This document shows positions 50,906-64,000 of a DNA stretch of 64,000 bases, one piece after another. Numbering within the stretch: position 1 is the stretch's first letter; every line of letters starts with the position of its first letter. The DNA is from Apostichopus japonicus (Eukaryota; Echinodermata; Holothuroidea; Aspidochirotida; Stichopodidae): positions 6,111,264 to 6,175,263 of the forward strand of contig NC_092583.1 in assembly GCF_037975245.1 (NCBI RefSeq), written 5' to 3'. A model generated the notes under the pieces. It searched no databases. It saw only the letters and a list, made by a program, of their open reading frames with translations, and was not told where the DNA came from. The translations under genes were made by a program, and so were the position numbers.

Positions 50906-52756
50906 TCTACTGTTGTGATAGAGTAATCAAAAACCTGCAATATACCAACGGCAGATGGTTAAATTTGTGCATAGGCTGTCACTGTCTCTACGAATCCTCC
51001 CCATGGAAACCAGACTTATTACTTGGCATTGGTTTCGCGTTGAAGGGAGGAGGCTATAAGCAATGCAAGGAGAACAAGATCAATTGAACAGAAAGATGTG
51101 GCACATAATCAGCGCTGTCGTTGTCGTCTATGGAAGTGTTACGGACAGAGAACAAACAGGCAACTCAGCTGCAGCCTTTGTACATAATAAGTAAACATAG
51201 GAGACAACCAGGGCAACTATTGTGATTGCAGTATATCCACTGTTGCAGCAATGTCAACCTACAATAAGCACTGTTTACAGAGATTTAATTCAACAAAAGA
51301 AAAGTGTCAAAGTAGTTGATACTGGACTGAGTGTCCATAAATTGGTTGACAGAGGAATTTAGAACCTTAAACAAGAAAAATCAACAAATATACCTAACAG
51401 TTAGCTGAAAGACAGAAGAGTGAATTTGTGATACTTACTTCAAGAGAGAGATGATTTTTATATGTAGGTTTGACTATAGATACAAATGCCACATTTAGAA
51501 ATGGAGGGAAAGGAAGCTGTGACTGTATCCAAAGAGGTTCTTAACTGTCATGGCAAAGTCCCAACATTATGTGATTAATGCATAATAATTTTAGCTGGAA
51601 GATTTCGTGATTGCTACTTTACTACAGCACAACATTTTTTTTTTCATTTAAAATTTTTTTGGTGAAGGGCAAACAGCTTTGACAGTCATTAGGCCACACT
51701 GGTCAAACACTTTTGTGAACTAGTCTACTTGACTTCTTTGCTCTTTTAGACCACACATATTTAAGACCAGAGAATAATTTATGTGTCAAAGTAGCTGCTT
51801 GTGCATCGTATAATACCAACACCCCCTGGGCAGTTCATACCTGATTAATTATATTCAGTTTGTGTAAGAAAATATAAACATCTGGCAACAGTTAGTGGCA
51901 ATAGTAGCTTCAGCCCCTATATCTATATGCAAAGTAGGGCTAAGCTCATATTTGCTATAAAAGTGTTGTAGGTCACACATGCAGGTTAGTTTTATTGTGT
52001 AAGATATAACTCAACTGCTATGATCTAATGCAAACTCTGAACTTGGTGTTAAGAGAAGATACTGTGTAAGATAATGACCTAGTTTAAGTACTACCAAACA
52101 ATCATATGTTGGATCCTTGGAGTTGCCCTTTACACAAAAAACCTCTTGCCTGTCCCTACTGACCTTTGACATCTACAAAAATAGCAGCACTAACATTAGT
52201 AACTAGGTACATCCAAGGATAAAATTCAACTTATTGAGTAACTGAATTTCTTCTAAACAGATATTTCATTTTATGGACATCTAACTTGGATGACACAACT
52301 GGAATACAAATTAGTCCTTTAATATACCAAATGATCATTACAGCCCTTAGTGGATATCCTTACTTTACAATGTTTCACAACACTTACATGGTGCTACGTA
52401 TTTGCACATTGGAAATTAAGTTTCTGTGCTATTTAGACTCTTTTACACCAAAAGTAAGTGATAAACAAAGTAAGACATGTTGCAGAATCATAAATAAGCA
52501 GCTAGGCCTACTGTGGTGTCTAAAATAAATAAAACTAAAACATCTGCAAAAATACCTACGAAGATGGATTGGCTTCTGTTACATAAGGGCTTCTCTAGTG
52601 CTAGGAATATACTATACAGTAGCTACAGTAGGTGTGCGCGAGTCCTTAGCCTATACAGTACCTCACTGCTACTTTGAACCGCTACTCCATCAGCGCGATT
52701 CGTACATTTTTCCCAATTATTTATCTTGTCTTTTAGCTGCAGATCAGTGTGCGAAA
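50906..52756. other. upstream flank of exon 1
   Basis: Unique sequence with no recognised exon on either strand. A T-rich tract lies at 51637-51660 and a small repeat-family fragment (CTACTGACCTTTGACATCTACA) at about 52157-52180. Confidence 0.45.
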
Positions 52757-52995
52757 AATATCATCTCTGGTGACTCCAAATGACCTTTGACCTCCACAAA
52801 AACAATAGGCTAATTGTACTTAATGTGTACAACTACATACTAAATATAAGATTGGTCCACGCTTCCTTCTTGAGATATGTTTACAAGGTTTCCACAATTT
52901 GACTCCTAGTGGCCCCAAATGACCTTTGACCTCCACAAAACAATAGGATTCTTGAGCTCAACATGTCACAACTACATTCTAAATATGAGACTGTT
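52757..52995. repeat. dispersed repeat with two TGACCTTTGACCTCCA modules
   Basis: Two units of about 140 bp: CTGGTGACTCCAAATGACCT TTGACCTCCACAAAAA... and CTAGTGGCCCCAAATGACCT TTGACCTCCACAAAAC..., each followed by AATAGG and 'ACAACTACAT.CTAAATATRAGA'. Same family as 8660-9482. TGACCTTTGACCT is a perfect DR1 nuclear-receptor half-site pair. Confidence 0.8.
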
Positions 52996-55900
52996 GTTCT
53001 GGTTCTGTTGCATTTAAAGGCATTGAAGACTTGCCCCAAACCGCGTGCAGCGCTCTGAAAAAGTTCCAACTTTCCGTTGCTTGCACGTTGCTTGCACAAT
53101 ACGCAGAAAGTAGTGAAACATGATACCTTTTTATCTTTTATCTGGACCTGAGATCAGGGAGTTCCATAACAGCTCCCTGCTGAGATGTCCACGCTGCTAT
53201 GTACACTGTGTTGTGGGTATTGACCGTAGCTGTATGTATTGACTGTACACTAGTGTCTAATCGATGGTGGTGTCTAACACATCTGTTACTACTCATCGAA
53301 ACTACTGTAGGTCAGATTACCGGCATTAGACGTTCTTTGTGCGCGAGTCTTCACACCCTTTAATACTGTGAAAGGTACACATGCTGCAAAGGTCTGGTTA
53401 TACAAGCTATTTACAATGATAATATATTATTCATAGCTCATAACTCTGGGAGAGAAACTGAAAGAGCGCCCTCAGTTTCATTACCTCTCACTTCTTTGAA
53501 TACAGTCCTGTTCATGTGAATTTTTCTTTATGTTACATAATATGTAATTTAATTAGCATCAGTGTTAACACTGCACCTGATTTCTCCCTAGTAACTGAGT
53601 AACAATATTAAGGTATAGAAGTAAAATGGCCGTCTTAAAGGAGTGTCTGCTAAGGTCTGGTCAAGATATAAATATTTTTAAAAAACTTGACAAAATGAAC
53701 ACATATGGTCTAGTGTCCAAAGTGAGTATTTGCCAAAGCAACAAATTCTTCTTTCTGATTATGTTGCATAGATCGATGGATACTTGTAAAACACATAAAA
53801 GTGATAAATGTGAAACTGACAGTACATCTGCCACTCCAATATGTTTAACAACAAAGTAGAATCAAATGCACAGACTAACTTTGATGGCTATAAATGGGAT
53901 GGTTCAATCTACATAACTCTACAGCATTCAAAATGATGTTCTACCTTCATCATGAACAAATATGTAGCGTTATATTGAGCCGTAGCTTATAGCCAAAGCA
54001 AAGGTGTTTTTTAATGTTCTTATATCTGCAGACCTTAGTGAACAAACTTATTGTTGAAGATTCATTGTTAACAATACAATAACATTACAATATTACATTA
54101 TGACATTAAGTGATGCAAGCTATAGATGCAATTCCTGCAGCAGGCACAAGTCTCATTAATAGTGCTTTAAAACCATTAAGACCACGAAGGTCAATCTCAA
54201 CAATTCAATTTTCAGTCCATACCTTGGACAGGTTTGTAAGAAAAGCAAAAGCCTAAAACACCTCTAGGCCTTATGTTCAATGATAAGGAAACCATTTGTA
54301 ACATGTTTTCTTAACCTAACCCGAACCATTATGGGTTATCATGTGTACTCTCTGAACTATTGTTCAATACCTGAGAGCTGGTTTGATGACAATAAAGCTG
54401 AATATGTGATAAGATTTCAGCCTTCAATTTCGCTGCTGTCTGATGTACTTGATTTCTTTCTGGTTCTTCCCAACCCATTTTAACGGAGCAGTGCACCTGG
54501 TTTGAACCTGATTTTGCTTCTCAGTGACCAGTTTGAAAATGTTGTGCCTGGTTTGCAAGTTGAGCGCCTGGTTTTAATTGTAATGAATAATCAATGCTAA
54601 CAGTAACTAAAATAAGTAGACCTTTTTAACATCAATACAAACATAGACTAAAATATCCACACATTTTTCACTTCATCCTATTCCCAATAGCAACTGTAGT
54701 GTCAACAATTATAAGCCCCTTTTCCAACTTTCGTGGTCAGTTGGTTGTACCCTGTATGTGCTATCACGTGAGCACTGCATATGGCAGTAATAACTGTGAA
54801 ACTGTTAACCGCGCACATACCTTACCGCAGCACATACACAACTTTTTTCAGAGAAAATTTCCCACAGACCCATCCTATATAGCATAATCATTGTTTGACC
54901 AGGAAAGCCCCGTCTATCACAAATATAGAAAAGATCTTATTGGCTGACACATTAACCAACTTCAACTGGTTCATGTATCCTTTTAGGTGCAAATGTAGAG
55001 GCTGCGGGATTAACTAATTTATTCAGAGACACAATAAAATACACTACACACGTACATGGGACCGTATAGTTTAAGTCAATACAGGCTTATCCTGTGTCCC
55101 TCTAGTGTAACCATGGACGTAACTAGAGCACCAAAGGCACAGTAGCTCGACATACCAGATTTATCATTTGGACAAGTGTGCCTGAATGAATGAATAAACT
55201 GATTTGGCACCTAAATGTAGGCGCCAGCAATATTAATCTCACTACAGACACTACCTGAAACAACTGAGTGTTCGGCTGGACAGTGCATTCCGAAGGAGTA
55301 TTATTGTGATCCCCTATTTTGTGTGACCCGTTTTTGCGCAGTACGGACAAACATCTAATTACGTAATCACTTAACGTAATGTACATAGCAGTCTTTGTCG
55401 AACATTAAAGTTAATTTCACCAGTCTAGCTGCTGTATTATACAAGTGAACACAACATAATTAAAACTGAACATACCCACTGACACCTGTTTTGCCCTTCC
55501 AAATATTCTTGGCAAGAATCCAAGAAATGTTTTGCACAATCAAAAGTTGTACATGGCATATTCAGACCAAACACAATGTAAGAAGTATGTTATGTGACGT
55601 TGAAACACATTTGATAAAACTGTAACTAGAGTAGTAGCCTATCACACTAACTTGCACAGTGCTTCTGAGGCTCCGCTGAGAATAAAAGTTATAACACGTC
55701 GACACCCCCTACTATTAAATCATTCCAAAATCTGGGTTTCTCATAAAAAGCTGCAATAGTATCATGGATGCAGTTTGCTAAAACATAAATGACTGATGAC
55801 AAGATTGTATTGAGATTCAAGTTTGCACATATCACAACCTGTTGCTATTGCTTTACGAAATATTTCAGACACGAAGCACTTGCTAACTTGGCTAAGCTTC

Positions 55901-56440
55901 GTTGTTAGTATAGCCAGCTAATGGTTTTTATTTTGGTTCTGGTAAACACAAGGGGTAGTAAAAATTCTTAGCCAGGGATACGCTATTGTATTTTCTACAT
56001 GAAATCAGTTTTATTCATCGCACGATGTCATCTTTTAACTTAGCTAAGATTTAGTGGCTCTATCTGACGACAGTTGTATAAGACTTGCAGGCCTAATTGT
56101 TGAACGTTGTTTGTCAAACAAAGTAACGAATCATACAACAATAGTAATAGGAAGGATTAGCTTGTGTTTTTCCAAAAATCAATGCTAGCACACAGTTTCA
56201 TACATATCAACCTGGTGGGGAATATGATCGTTCATTTAAAAAGAGGTTAGGACTAATGTTAGAGTTATAGAATATGCACATATTTCATTTTTGCTAATTT
56301 ACTAATGGGATTCCGCAAATGAGTTATACAAGTGGTTACTGCTTGTGAGTTGTACAAATGATCATAAGTTACGATAACCAATTATAATTTGATACTTTAT
56401 GTATTAATGCATTAGTGCGATTGGACCTTCATTCTGGCCA
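52996..56440. other. intergenic or upstream-intron sequence, no gene recognised
   Basis: AT-rich with scattered short open frames. A small inverted repeat (GAAACTGA/TCAGTTTC) lies at about 53456-53480. No exon continuing the trio-like frame was found. Confidence 0.45.
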
Positions 56441-56489
56441 TTTAAAAATATATGTATCGGTATCAGGCTGATATCGAGATTGGAATATT

Positions 56490-56538
56490 GGAAATTGGCC
56501 AAAATCGATATTGGCGACATCGGTTTTGGCCAATTTCC
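56490..56538. repeat. perfect 15-bp inverted repeat with 19-base loop
   Basis: GGAAATTGGCCAAAA (56490-56504) and TTTTGGCCAATTTCC (56524-56538) are exact complements around TCGATATTGGCGACATCGG. The flank (ATGTATCGGTATCAGGCTGA) is also rich in ATCGGTATCGG-type motifs, as seen in some hAT-derived repeats. Confidence 0.85.
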
Positions 56539-56540
56539 AC

Positions 56541-57431
56541 TTTAGAAACAATATCAGTTGACAGTTGGAGCAAAGTTGTGACGTATCATGTCATACGGCA
56601 CATACTATGAAAGGAAAGGGGTATACTAACCATATCACTTCAACTGAGCTCAACAGAAGATTGGCAATTGATACAGAAATAAACAATGGTGTCGTGTGCG
56701 AAAACTATAAACAATTCGTTCGTACGGAAGTACTAAAATTTACCAAAATTTATATTGTTTCATCACTTCATGAGCAAATTGTAAAGTTTAATATCACAAA
56801 ACAGGCTCACAAAATTTCAAATGGAAAGTGTAAAAGGTTGCTGAAAAACTTTTAAAAGTTTGAAATCTGGAACTCGATAACCTCACACCCACAGTAATGT
56901 GTGTGAGCTTAAGATGAGAGGTGTATGTAACAGTCATTGATTGTGGCCGTGGCCCCCGCACGGAATGGAAGCCAACTGCTTGCCTTCAGTGATTTTACGA
57001 TCATCATTCTCAGCGTAGGCCCTGAACTAGGGGCTGGAAAAGTTCTTTGCAAGAAGAAAATAGTGCTCTGCAAAACCGAAAGCCACCAATTGGAGAGGCT
57101 TTCAATACTAAAGATTCATTATGAGCCACTGTTTTATTTTTACTTGTTGCTCAGTTATGCTTTGCCTATTTATTTCATGACTACGCCTTTGTGTTAATAT
57201 GCATTAACAATGCTATATAATATTTACTACCAGCAATTATCCACCATCATCAACTGTAATGCACTCTCATTCCATATGAAGACCTTGGTTAATTGCCTGT
57301 ATCATTTTGCAAGGTAGAATCACACACATAACATTCCGATTATTTACTGCATTCTTTACTCATCTTGATGAGGTCTTTCTAGATCGGTTTGGTTCCTGCA
57401 GAATTTCTTAAAATCTCTAGCCCTATGGTTA
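56541..57431. other. no gene recognised
   Basis: Short plus-strand open frames at 56565-56855 and 56937-57197 have no motif or splice support. Nothing else seen. Confidence 0.4.
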
Positions 57432-57439
57432 AACAGTAT

Positions 57440-57983
57440 CATGGGTGCAGATCAGTCTTGGATAAAGGTGGGGACACGTGTCTGTGCTCTAAATACTATC
57501 TGAGCGGAGCGTGACCATGGGTTTGCGCGTAGCGTACAAGAAATTTTTGGCAAATTTACCTCCCAGATCGCCGGAAATAACACTTTCCAGACCCAATGAT
57601 GCTCCCAAAACCTCTTTTAGTTTTAGACCTCATGGCTTAGAAATTTAGTTTGGGAAAATATATGGGCGTCTGCAGAAACAAAATCAGGGGACAAATAATC
57701 CAAGTAGACTTTTGTATACGATGGGTCTGTGGTCCTTTCCCAGAAAACAATTAAAGACTGCCGCAAATGCGAGTTCAGTCCTAAATTTAACAACTGTGGA
57801 TAAATATAATAAAATGAGAACTGCTGCATGTCATTTGCACAATGCTGGATCAAACTGCTACCAAAGTTCAATACAGGGGAAATTTAAAAGACAAATTAGT
57901 GGGGACACTGTATATCATGTCCCCAACACTGAAAAATTTGGTGGGGATGCGTCCCGCTGTCCCCACCAGGATCTGTGCCCATG
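57440..57983. mobile_element. 0.54-kb MITE with hAT-like ends and near-perfect 8-bp TSD
   Basis: Left end CATGGGTGCAGATCAGTCTT and right end GATCTGTGCCCATG are inverse with one or two mismatches; next to them GGTGGGGACA (left) pairs with TGTCCCCACC (right). The 8 bases outside are AACAGTAT (57432-57439) and CACAGTAT (57984-57991), one mismatch. Open frames inside are short and overlap on both strands; none looks like transposase. Confidence 0.75.
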
Positions 57984-57991
57984 CACAGTAT

Positions 57992-58500
57992 GGTGACATG
58001 CATAGGTTATGTTGTAAGCTATAATTAATAATGTTAATGATATTAATGATACTAAAGTTGCCATTGTTATTCCACATTGAGAGAGACACGAATGAGCCAA
58101 TGACTCTCACATAAAGAAGAGATGTGACTGGGCTTCAAAGAATTGACAATTCAACCTCTTAACGATTCTAGAATGAGGCCCCCAACTCCACAATTGTTGG
58201 ACTTAAGCAATAGTAATTCTAACAGTGTGAGTCAAGACTCCATTGTCAAACTGAACCATGGTAGCTTTATCGTCAGTAAAAAAACAGGGTGATATAAGAA
58301 TGATTTGTACATGCTACATTTATTGTAACAAGGTTTAAATTTTCAAATTAAATTTCCCCAAATTCCAAACATTTGGTATATTAAATTGCTAATGAGGGAA
58401 TTCATTAAGGATATCAGTTTTTCAGATTTCTTAATGTGTAGATGATTTACCAATTGGGTTCCTACATACTGTAGTCTTTAAACTTTATTAATATATCTAA
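57992..58500. other. no gene recognised
   Basis: Unique AT-rich sequence. Confidence 0.4.
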
Positions 58501-58514
58501 GTTCCTTTCAAAAC

Positions 58515-58830
58515 TACTTTGTTGGTTGTGGCTGCACTGTAGTGATGTCGAATGTGGTGCCTTTGCTCACCTCAATATTTGAGAAAGTGGTCAGATGCTG
58601 TCGCTTACAATCTTGTCCTTCGGATGGGGACGTTAAATGGTGGTCCCGGGAGCAGGAATGGAGCGAATTCACACCCCTGCCTCGATAGCCTCTGAACACT
58701 TATCGACAAGAGAAGACTTGACATAAGCCGGTGTTCATCCACCATCTAACATGCATAGGGCCTCAAATAAGCTACTGTAAGGCTTCCTGATCCTTGGGTC
58801 TCTAAACTATAACTAAACTAAAGAGTTAAC
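58515..58830. repeat. probable dispersed retroelement fragment (SINE- or LINE-tail-like)
   Basis: Includes GGCTGCACTGTAGTGATGTC, CTTGTCCTTCGGATGGGGAC and GTTAAATGGTGGTCCCGG. The block 'CTTTCGGATG.GACGTTAAA..G.GGTCC' is one I remember from dispersed repeats of several animal genomes. More GC-rich than its surroundings. Not searched, and single-copy in the window. Confidence 0.4.
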
Positions 58831-60473
58831 TACAACATTGTGCTCCCTAATCTTTGAGACACAGCAAGGTCACATTGAAATTCATCAGTCTACGTATCCC
58901 AACGAGTTGAAGTCTTGACTTTGATTACAACATGTTCCATTATCAGTGTCTCTTCCACAGCATCTGTTAGTGTATAATTTAGAACATAAACTTTATGATT
59001 TGTCAAAAGATAAGACGTTGATAGACTCCAATGCTTTGCATTATTTTCTGTCTTCCCACTGATTATTATAATGAAATATATGGAATAGAGGTGACTTTAC
59101 AATGCATTTATGATTTATGCATTATTGTCTTCTTGTTAGGTTGATTTAAGTTCATTAATTGGTAATCATGGAAGTAAGAAGAATGGTCAGAGCAAGATTA
59201 TCATCCCAACCTACAGAGGTGTCAATACTATGAAAAGTCATGAAAGACAGAAGAGCTGGCTGAATTGACTCACTGAAGCCTAAAGACAAATACTGTTATA
59301 ATATAATAAAAATAATATCTGACCATACTAAGCAGCCCACGTACATATATGGGAAAATCAGAATGGCTTTTAATTTACACTGCACAATATTTGGTAATCC
59401 AATTCACTGTTTTGGCTCACATGCATGAGTTTGTTTTGCCATTTGGGAGACCATGTAAAAGTGATTTCACCTGGATGAAGAGCCCACTTTTACCCAACTT
59501 GGATTGGACCTCCAAGAGCTTACATTTCATCACTTCTAATGCCGTAGCCTTTATCCACTGGATCAAGTGACACTTCTTTCCACTACAAGATAGAAGTGAA
59601 GGCATTACTCATGCCTTCAATGCCTTTATACAAGGTAGTGGTATTTCAGTGCTCCAACTCAATGCTTTCCAAGAAACAATGCAGTTTGCAGAACAAGCCA
59701 ACTGTGTAGTTTCTTATTATGACTGCTATTGTTCTGAACATTACACTAGTGGTACAGTAAAAGTAGTCAATCACCCATGATATCTAGTCCACTGTGACTA
59801 TTTTGATGACCTGTGTCTGCAGCAACACATAGCTGAGAAAAAACTTTGCATTTAAAGAGAAAGACACATTTTACAACAGTAAAGTCTAAAGATTACAAGT
59901 TTGCACAATTCGTTAAAGATGGTTGATGAGAAACTCTTCACATAGAAATGATGAGTCCTGGATATTCCGCTTCAAAACATCAAACATCTCAAATTACAGT
60001 TTCAATTACAAATCTATCCTTGCAAAACTATAAAATGTGCCCATTTGAGTACCATAAATTTGCACACTTAATACATCTCTTTCAATTTGGAAGACAAATG
60101 GAAAATTACCTGTTTAGCATGTTGGACTTATCTTTGAAAAAAAAATGAAAGTTGTCCTTTTGCAAACTAAATACTTTTTTCACATTTTACCATATGTCAG
60201 AACCTAAAACTGCCATTTCAACTGTTTGCTCAAACAGTATTAAGTGTGTAAACTTTTTTTTTCTTTATTTGTATATTACTTTGAAGGTTTTGGGATATTT
60301 ATCAAAATTATAATAAACAGTGATTTACTGTCTCACCTGGTTGGTGGTTTTCATCAAAACTGTCAACTTCAATCTTGTAGATAGTACCAAATGTGCAAAA
60401 TGTAATTTTTACTGTTATGTACTTTACATGTTTCATGATGGTTCTTAAAGTTCCATATTGCATTTATATACAT
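58831..60473. other. no gene recognised
   Basis: AT-rich unique sequence with a few open frames of 60-70 codons and no supporting signals. Confidence 0.4.
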
Positions 60474-60475
60474 AG

Positions 60476-60531
<56 letters not shown>

Positions 60532-60545
60532 ATATGGATATATAT
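60474..60545. repeat. (TA)n microsatellite
   Basis: About 60 bases of alternating TA with a few interruptions (ACATA, TCTA, GGATA). The YIYIYIYIYM-type peptide read across it is an artefact. Confidence 0.95.
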
Positions 60546-63298
60546 CGTTCACACACTGATACAGTATATGGGATGGTCAGTATTCCAGAAATTTGACACG
60601 TGTTGCAGAGTACTGAGGCAACCTGACATGACTTTTATGCATGAAATGCATATGTTATAGAGAGAACGTTTAAAGGTGTGGCTTATCGTTGGATAATTCA
60701 CTATTTTGCTGACGAAAATGTTTATTCCCTTTGCTAAATTTTTAAGATTTGAGACATTTTTTGCGCAAAATATGTTAGGTACCTGTTTGGAGTAGCTTAA
60801 GGATCACAATGATATGCAGGCGTCACTTTGGGTGGTACTTAAATGCAATTTGCTCCTTTCAAGATGTGCAAGACAGTAAGTTTGAGGTTTTTACCATTTC
60901 TCAGGGTTAATGCATCTCGTCAAATAGGTATGTTATTATTTGTGACATTGCATGTAATGTCCCTTCTAGTATTTTTGTAGAACAAGATACTAAAACAATA
61001 ATGGTGATGAAACTAGGCATTTAAACCTTAACTAGCTTTGGACATTTGGTAACTTAAAATCTGGCAAGATTAACTACAAATATGCCAATACAAGTAACTA
61101 TAAATAAATTATTTTGGTAACTATTCACTGCCACAACATCTTCAACTGACCTATATAAGTTGAATATTGTACTTGTTATTCTGTAATTTGCAGTTTAGCT
61201 AAATACAGTAGGTTGCAGCCAGCAGAGTTCTATCATACTAATCTGCATCTCAGATCATACAACTACAGTAAATTACAGTATTGTGACTAACACATGGTCC
61301 TGCACAGCATAGCCTGCTCTAGATATTGTTGTCCTGCACAAGGTGCAAGTCAACATTCTTGGGCTCCTTCTCAATTAATAACCAGCTCTCTTAGCTGGGA
61401 CCTTATCATTTCTTCAAAGCCTGTGCAGCTATATGCTTCCTATTCACATGTTAAGTTTTGCACTGGGTTTGTCACAATGATCAGTTGGTACCATATCCAA
61501 CCATGGAAGGAAAGCAATATGTCACTCTAGTAAATCAAAACTGCATCCAGAGGATTGTGGATCACACCTCTAGGTTTTGCAAATGATAAGCTTTACATTA
61601 AAGTTGTGGGACACACCATGTTCTTCATTAAAATGAATGTTTATATTTCACTAATTGCAGTCACATGACTGGAATGAAATAGATTTTTATAGTTTGATTT
61701 CAAAAGAGGGTTTTTAATATTTCTAAATGTTAGATCAGAATGACACAAAGTTACAAATCAAAAGGTTTATTGTTGCATAATGAATGGAAGTGACATTTTG
61801 AATCTACAAGTAAACCTCACCATGATGGCTTTCCCAGATTTGAAAATTCCTGATATTTACAGTCACCTTTCTTGGGGACACTATCAGTGAGTAATTGCTA
61901 CTGTCCAATGAATATCAGAATTGAAGGTCACAAAAACTGTTTTATTTTGAATTATGCAACCTGGTTATAATAGAAAACCCTGCCTTAAACTAAGAAAGAA
62001 ACAACAATGGAACAATTTGTTTCCTTTTTTTATTGTTTCACATTTGTTTTGTAATTTCATAGGAGTACGGAAGGGATGAAATTGGGGAGAGGGGTGGTGG
62101 TGGGAACATGTTGGCATGACGTTTGTTAATGGAAATACTAGATGTAATGCCCTGATAGATCAGCTAAGGTAGGTTTCTAAATGTAATGTAATTAGCTTCA
62201 CAGTTATAGGATATGAGCATTTCAGTGATGCCTAGATGGAAATAAAATTGTTACGACGAATAAAGTTTGTTTCACAGAAATAAATGAAAAATCCCAAGTA
62301 GAAATAAGCTGAAAGTCTATGCATTCAGCCCCATCCACATGATAGATGTTAACATATTGACTGCAGACATTACTCACAGAGCACGCTCACTGGTTCAGTG
62401 ACAATTACCTTAGTAGCTATATGACCTTGAGGCTGACATGCTAACACATAGACCAAATCTTCATTAGGCAAGTACGCATATGATGAAGAGTAGCTGCTGA
62501 GAATGGACTGCTGCTGATTCATATGCTATGGGCAGTAGAGGTAAAACACCACAATGTAATATGCAGCAGACTCTTTACATCATGTGACAGATGGCTCTTC
62601 AAACTCTCACACGCAAACATCAAGTAAGAGAGGACTAATAATGTATGGCTTCATGAAGGGAGGCTGCAATAGCTACCATTGGTGTACCTTATGTTGCCTT
62701 ATCTTCTTTAGAGATATTGCCCTTTCTCACAGGATGTTAAACTTCTGTCACTGTGTACAGACTCATACAAGAGAGTAAACTCTAAATCCATAAACCGCTT
62801 TGATGATTCTCTTATAAGACTTGTGATCTAGCCATTAAAAGGCACTATTTTTCTTCATATATCATTACATTAATTCCACATTTTTTCTCTTGATTCTGAA
62901 GTGTACATGAACTACTTAAATTTCAACAAGTATAAACTGTAGAAGAGTGAAAAGTGTAACAACTGATCAATGTTTACTTTTACTGCAAGAGCTAAAATAT
63001 TTATGGACAAGTACATGGCAACTAAACATAGCATAAACATCCACACACATGACATACCATGATATTAATGCACCTGTTTACATTCTTGCAGTACAGCTAA
63101 ATCTCAGAGTAATTAGACACGTAATTGTCAAGCAATATCACAGATGTGTGTTCAACGAGAACTAGAGGGAAATATTTGTGACATGCAGAGGCCATTCAAG
63201 ATTTGACAAGACACTAAGTGACATAAAAGACCCTTGAAAAATGTACACAATACTATGTGATATCAGAGACCACACCATTCAACATCAGAGATCATACT
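60546..63298. other. no gene recognised
   Basis: AT-rich unique sequence; no exon, RNA gene or transposon ends found by eye. Confidence 0.4.
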
Positions 63299-64000
63299 CA
63301 TGCAGTCCACACAATCAGCAGATAACTTGCAATCTCACAGACCTAGACACATGGGACCCAATCATACCACATAAAGCTGGCTTACTTGTAATCTCACAGA
63401 CCTGTACCACATACCTAGACACAGGACCCAATCATACCACATAGAGCTGCAGGCCAGAGACTAGATGCAGCCTGCTTGTATCTCATGCAGTCCACACAAT
63501 CAGCAGATAACTTGCAATCTCAAAGACCTGTACCACATACCTAGACACATGGGACCCAATCATACCACATAGAGCTGCAGGCCAGAGACTAGATGCAACC
63601 TGCTTGTATCTCATGCAGTCCACACAATCAGCAGATAACTTGCAATCTCACAGACCTGTACCACATACCTAGACACATGGGACCCAATCATACCACATAG
63701 AGCTGCAGGCCAGAGACTAGATGCAGCCTGCTTGTATCTCATGCAGTCCACACAATCAGCAGATAACTTGCAATCTCAAAGACCTGTACCACATACCTAG
63801 ACACATGGGACCCAATCATACCACATAGAGCTGCAGGCCAGAGACTAGATGCAACCTGCTTGTATCTCATGCAGTCCACACAATCAGCAGATAACTTGCA
63901 ATCTCAAAGACCTGTACCACATACCTAGACACATGGGACCCAATCATACCACATAGAGCTGCAGGCCAGAGACTAGATGCAGCCTGCTTGTATCTCATGC
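63299..64000. repeat. 128-bp tandem repeat running off the right edge
   Basis: Unit begins CATGCAGTCCACACAATCAG and includes TACCACATACCTAGACACAT and AGAGCTGCAGGCCAGAGACT. Copies start at 63484, 63612, 63740 and 63868 after a longer, partly scrambled first unit at 63299. GATGCAGCC and GATGCAACC alternate from copy to copy. Confidence 0.96.

Noticed and set aside
60393-60596. 67-codon plus frame
   Set aside because: Mostly the (TA)n microsatellite.

Overview
The window is AT-rich animal DNA. Small exons with GT/AG borders are separated by introns of up to 12.5 kb, and those introns are full of satellites and DNA transposons. No bacterial operon structure is visible. An invertebrate is likely: the gene is of the Trio/Kalirin type, and the dispersed repeats resemble those of marine deuterostomes. 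The species cannot be read from the sequence, and echinoderm, hemichordate or lancelet are only guesses.

One host gene dominates. It runs on the minus strand from a first coding exon at 50678-50753 to the left edge. I assembled 14 coding exons by hand, and reading phase is kept across every junction: 1272 coding bases, 424 codons, no stop. The product starts with a short basic N-terminus, then a KWLTNP motif, an acidic Ser/Pro-rich linker with VPLPPPM, and an almost complete Dbl-homology (DH) domain that best matches the second GEF module (GEFD2) of Trio/Kalirin. The PH domain and C-terminus lie beyond base 1. The initiator ATG has an in-frame stop 12 bases upstream, so this looks like the alternative first exon of a short, GEFD2-only isoform.

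The introns (numbered from the 5' end) hold most of the sequence. Intron 1 has a 3-kb array of 40-bp units. Intron 2 has a hAT element with a perfect 8-bp target duplication and a promoter-like motif cluster. Intron 3 has a 3.7-kb array of 24-bp units, a 0.5-kb TIR element and a 50-bp array. Intron 4 has a 42-bp satellite with 592-bp higher-order structure, split by a 3.5-kb TIR transposon. Intron 5 has two families of dispersed repeats, intron 7 a 68-bp array and intron 8 a 59-bp array. At the exon 13 donor a 32-bp segment is triplicated, so the splice site is present three times.

The 3.5-kb transposon (17236-20745) carries the only other convincing gene: two exons, a TATA box and a 324-residue protein with a C-terminal nine-cysteine motif. 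No recognisable transposase accompanies it. To the right of exon 1 (50.8-64 kb) I found no exon. That part holds repeat copies, a 0.54-kb MITE, a (TA)n tract and a 128-bp array running off the end.
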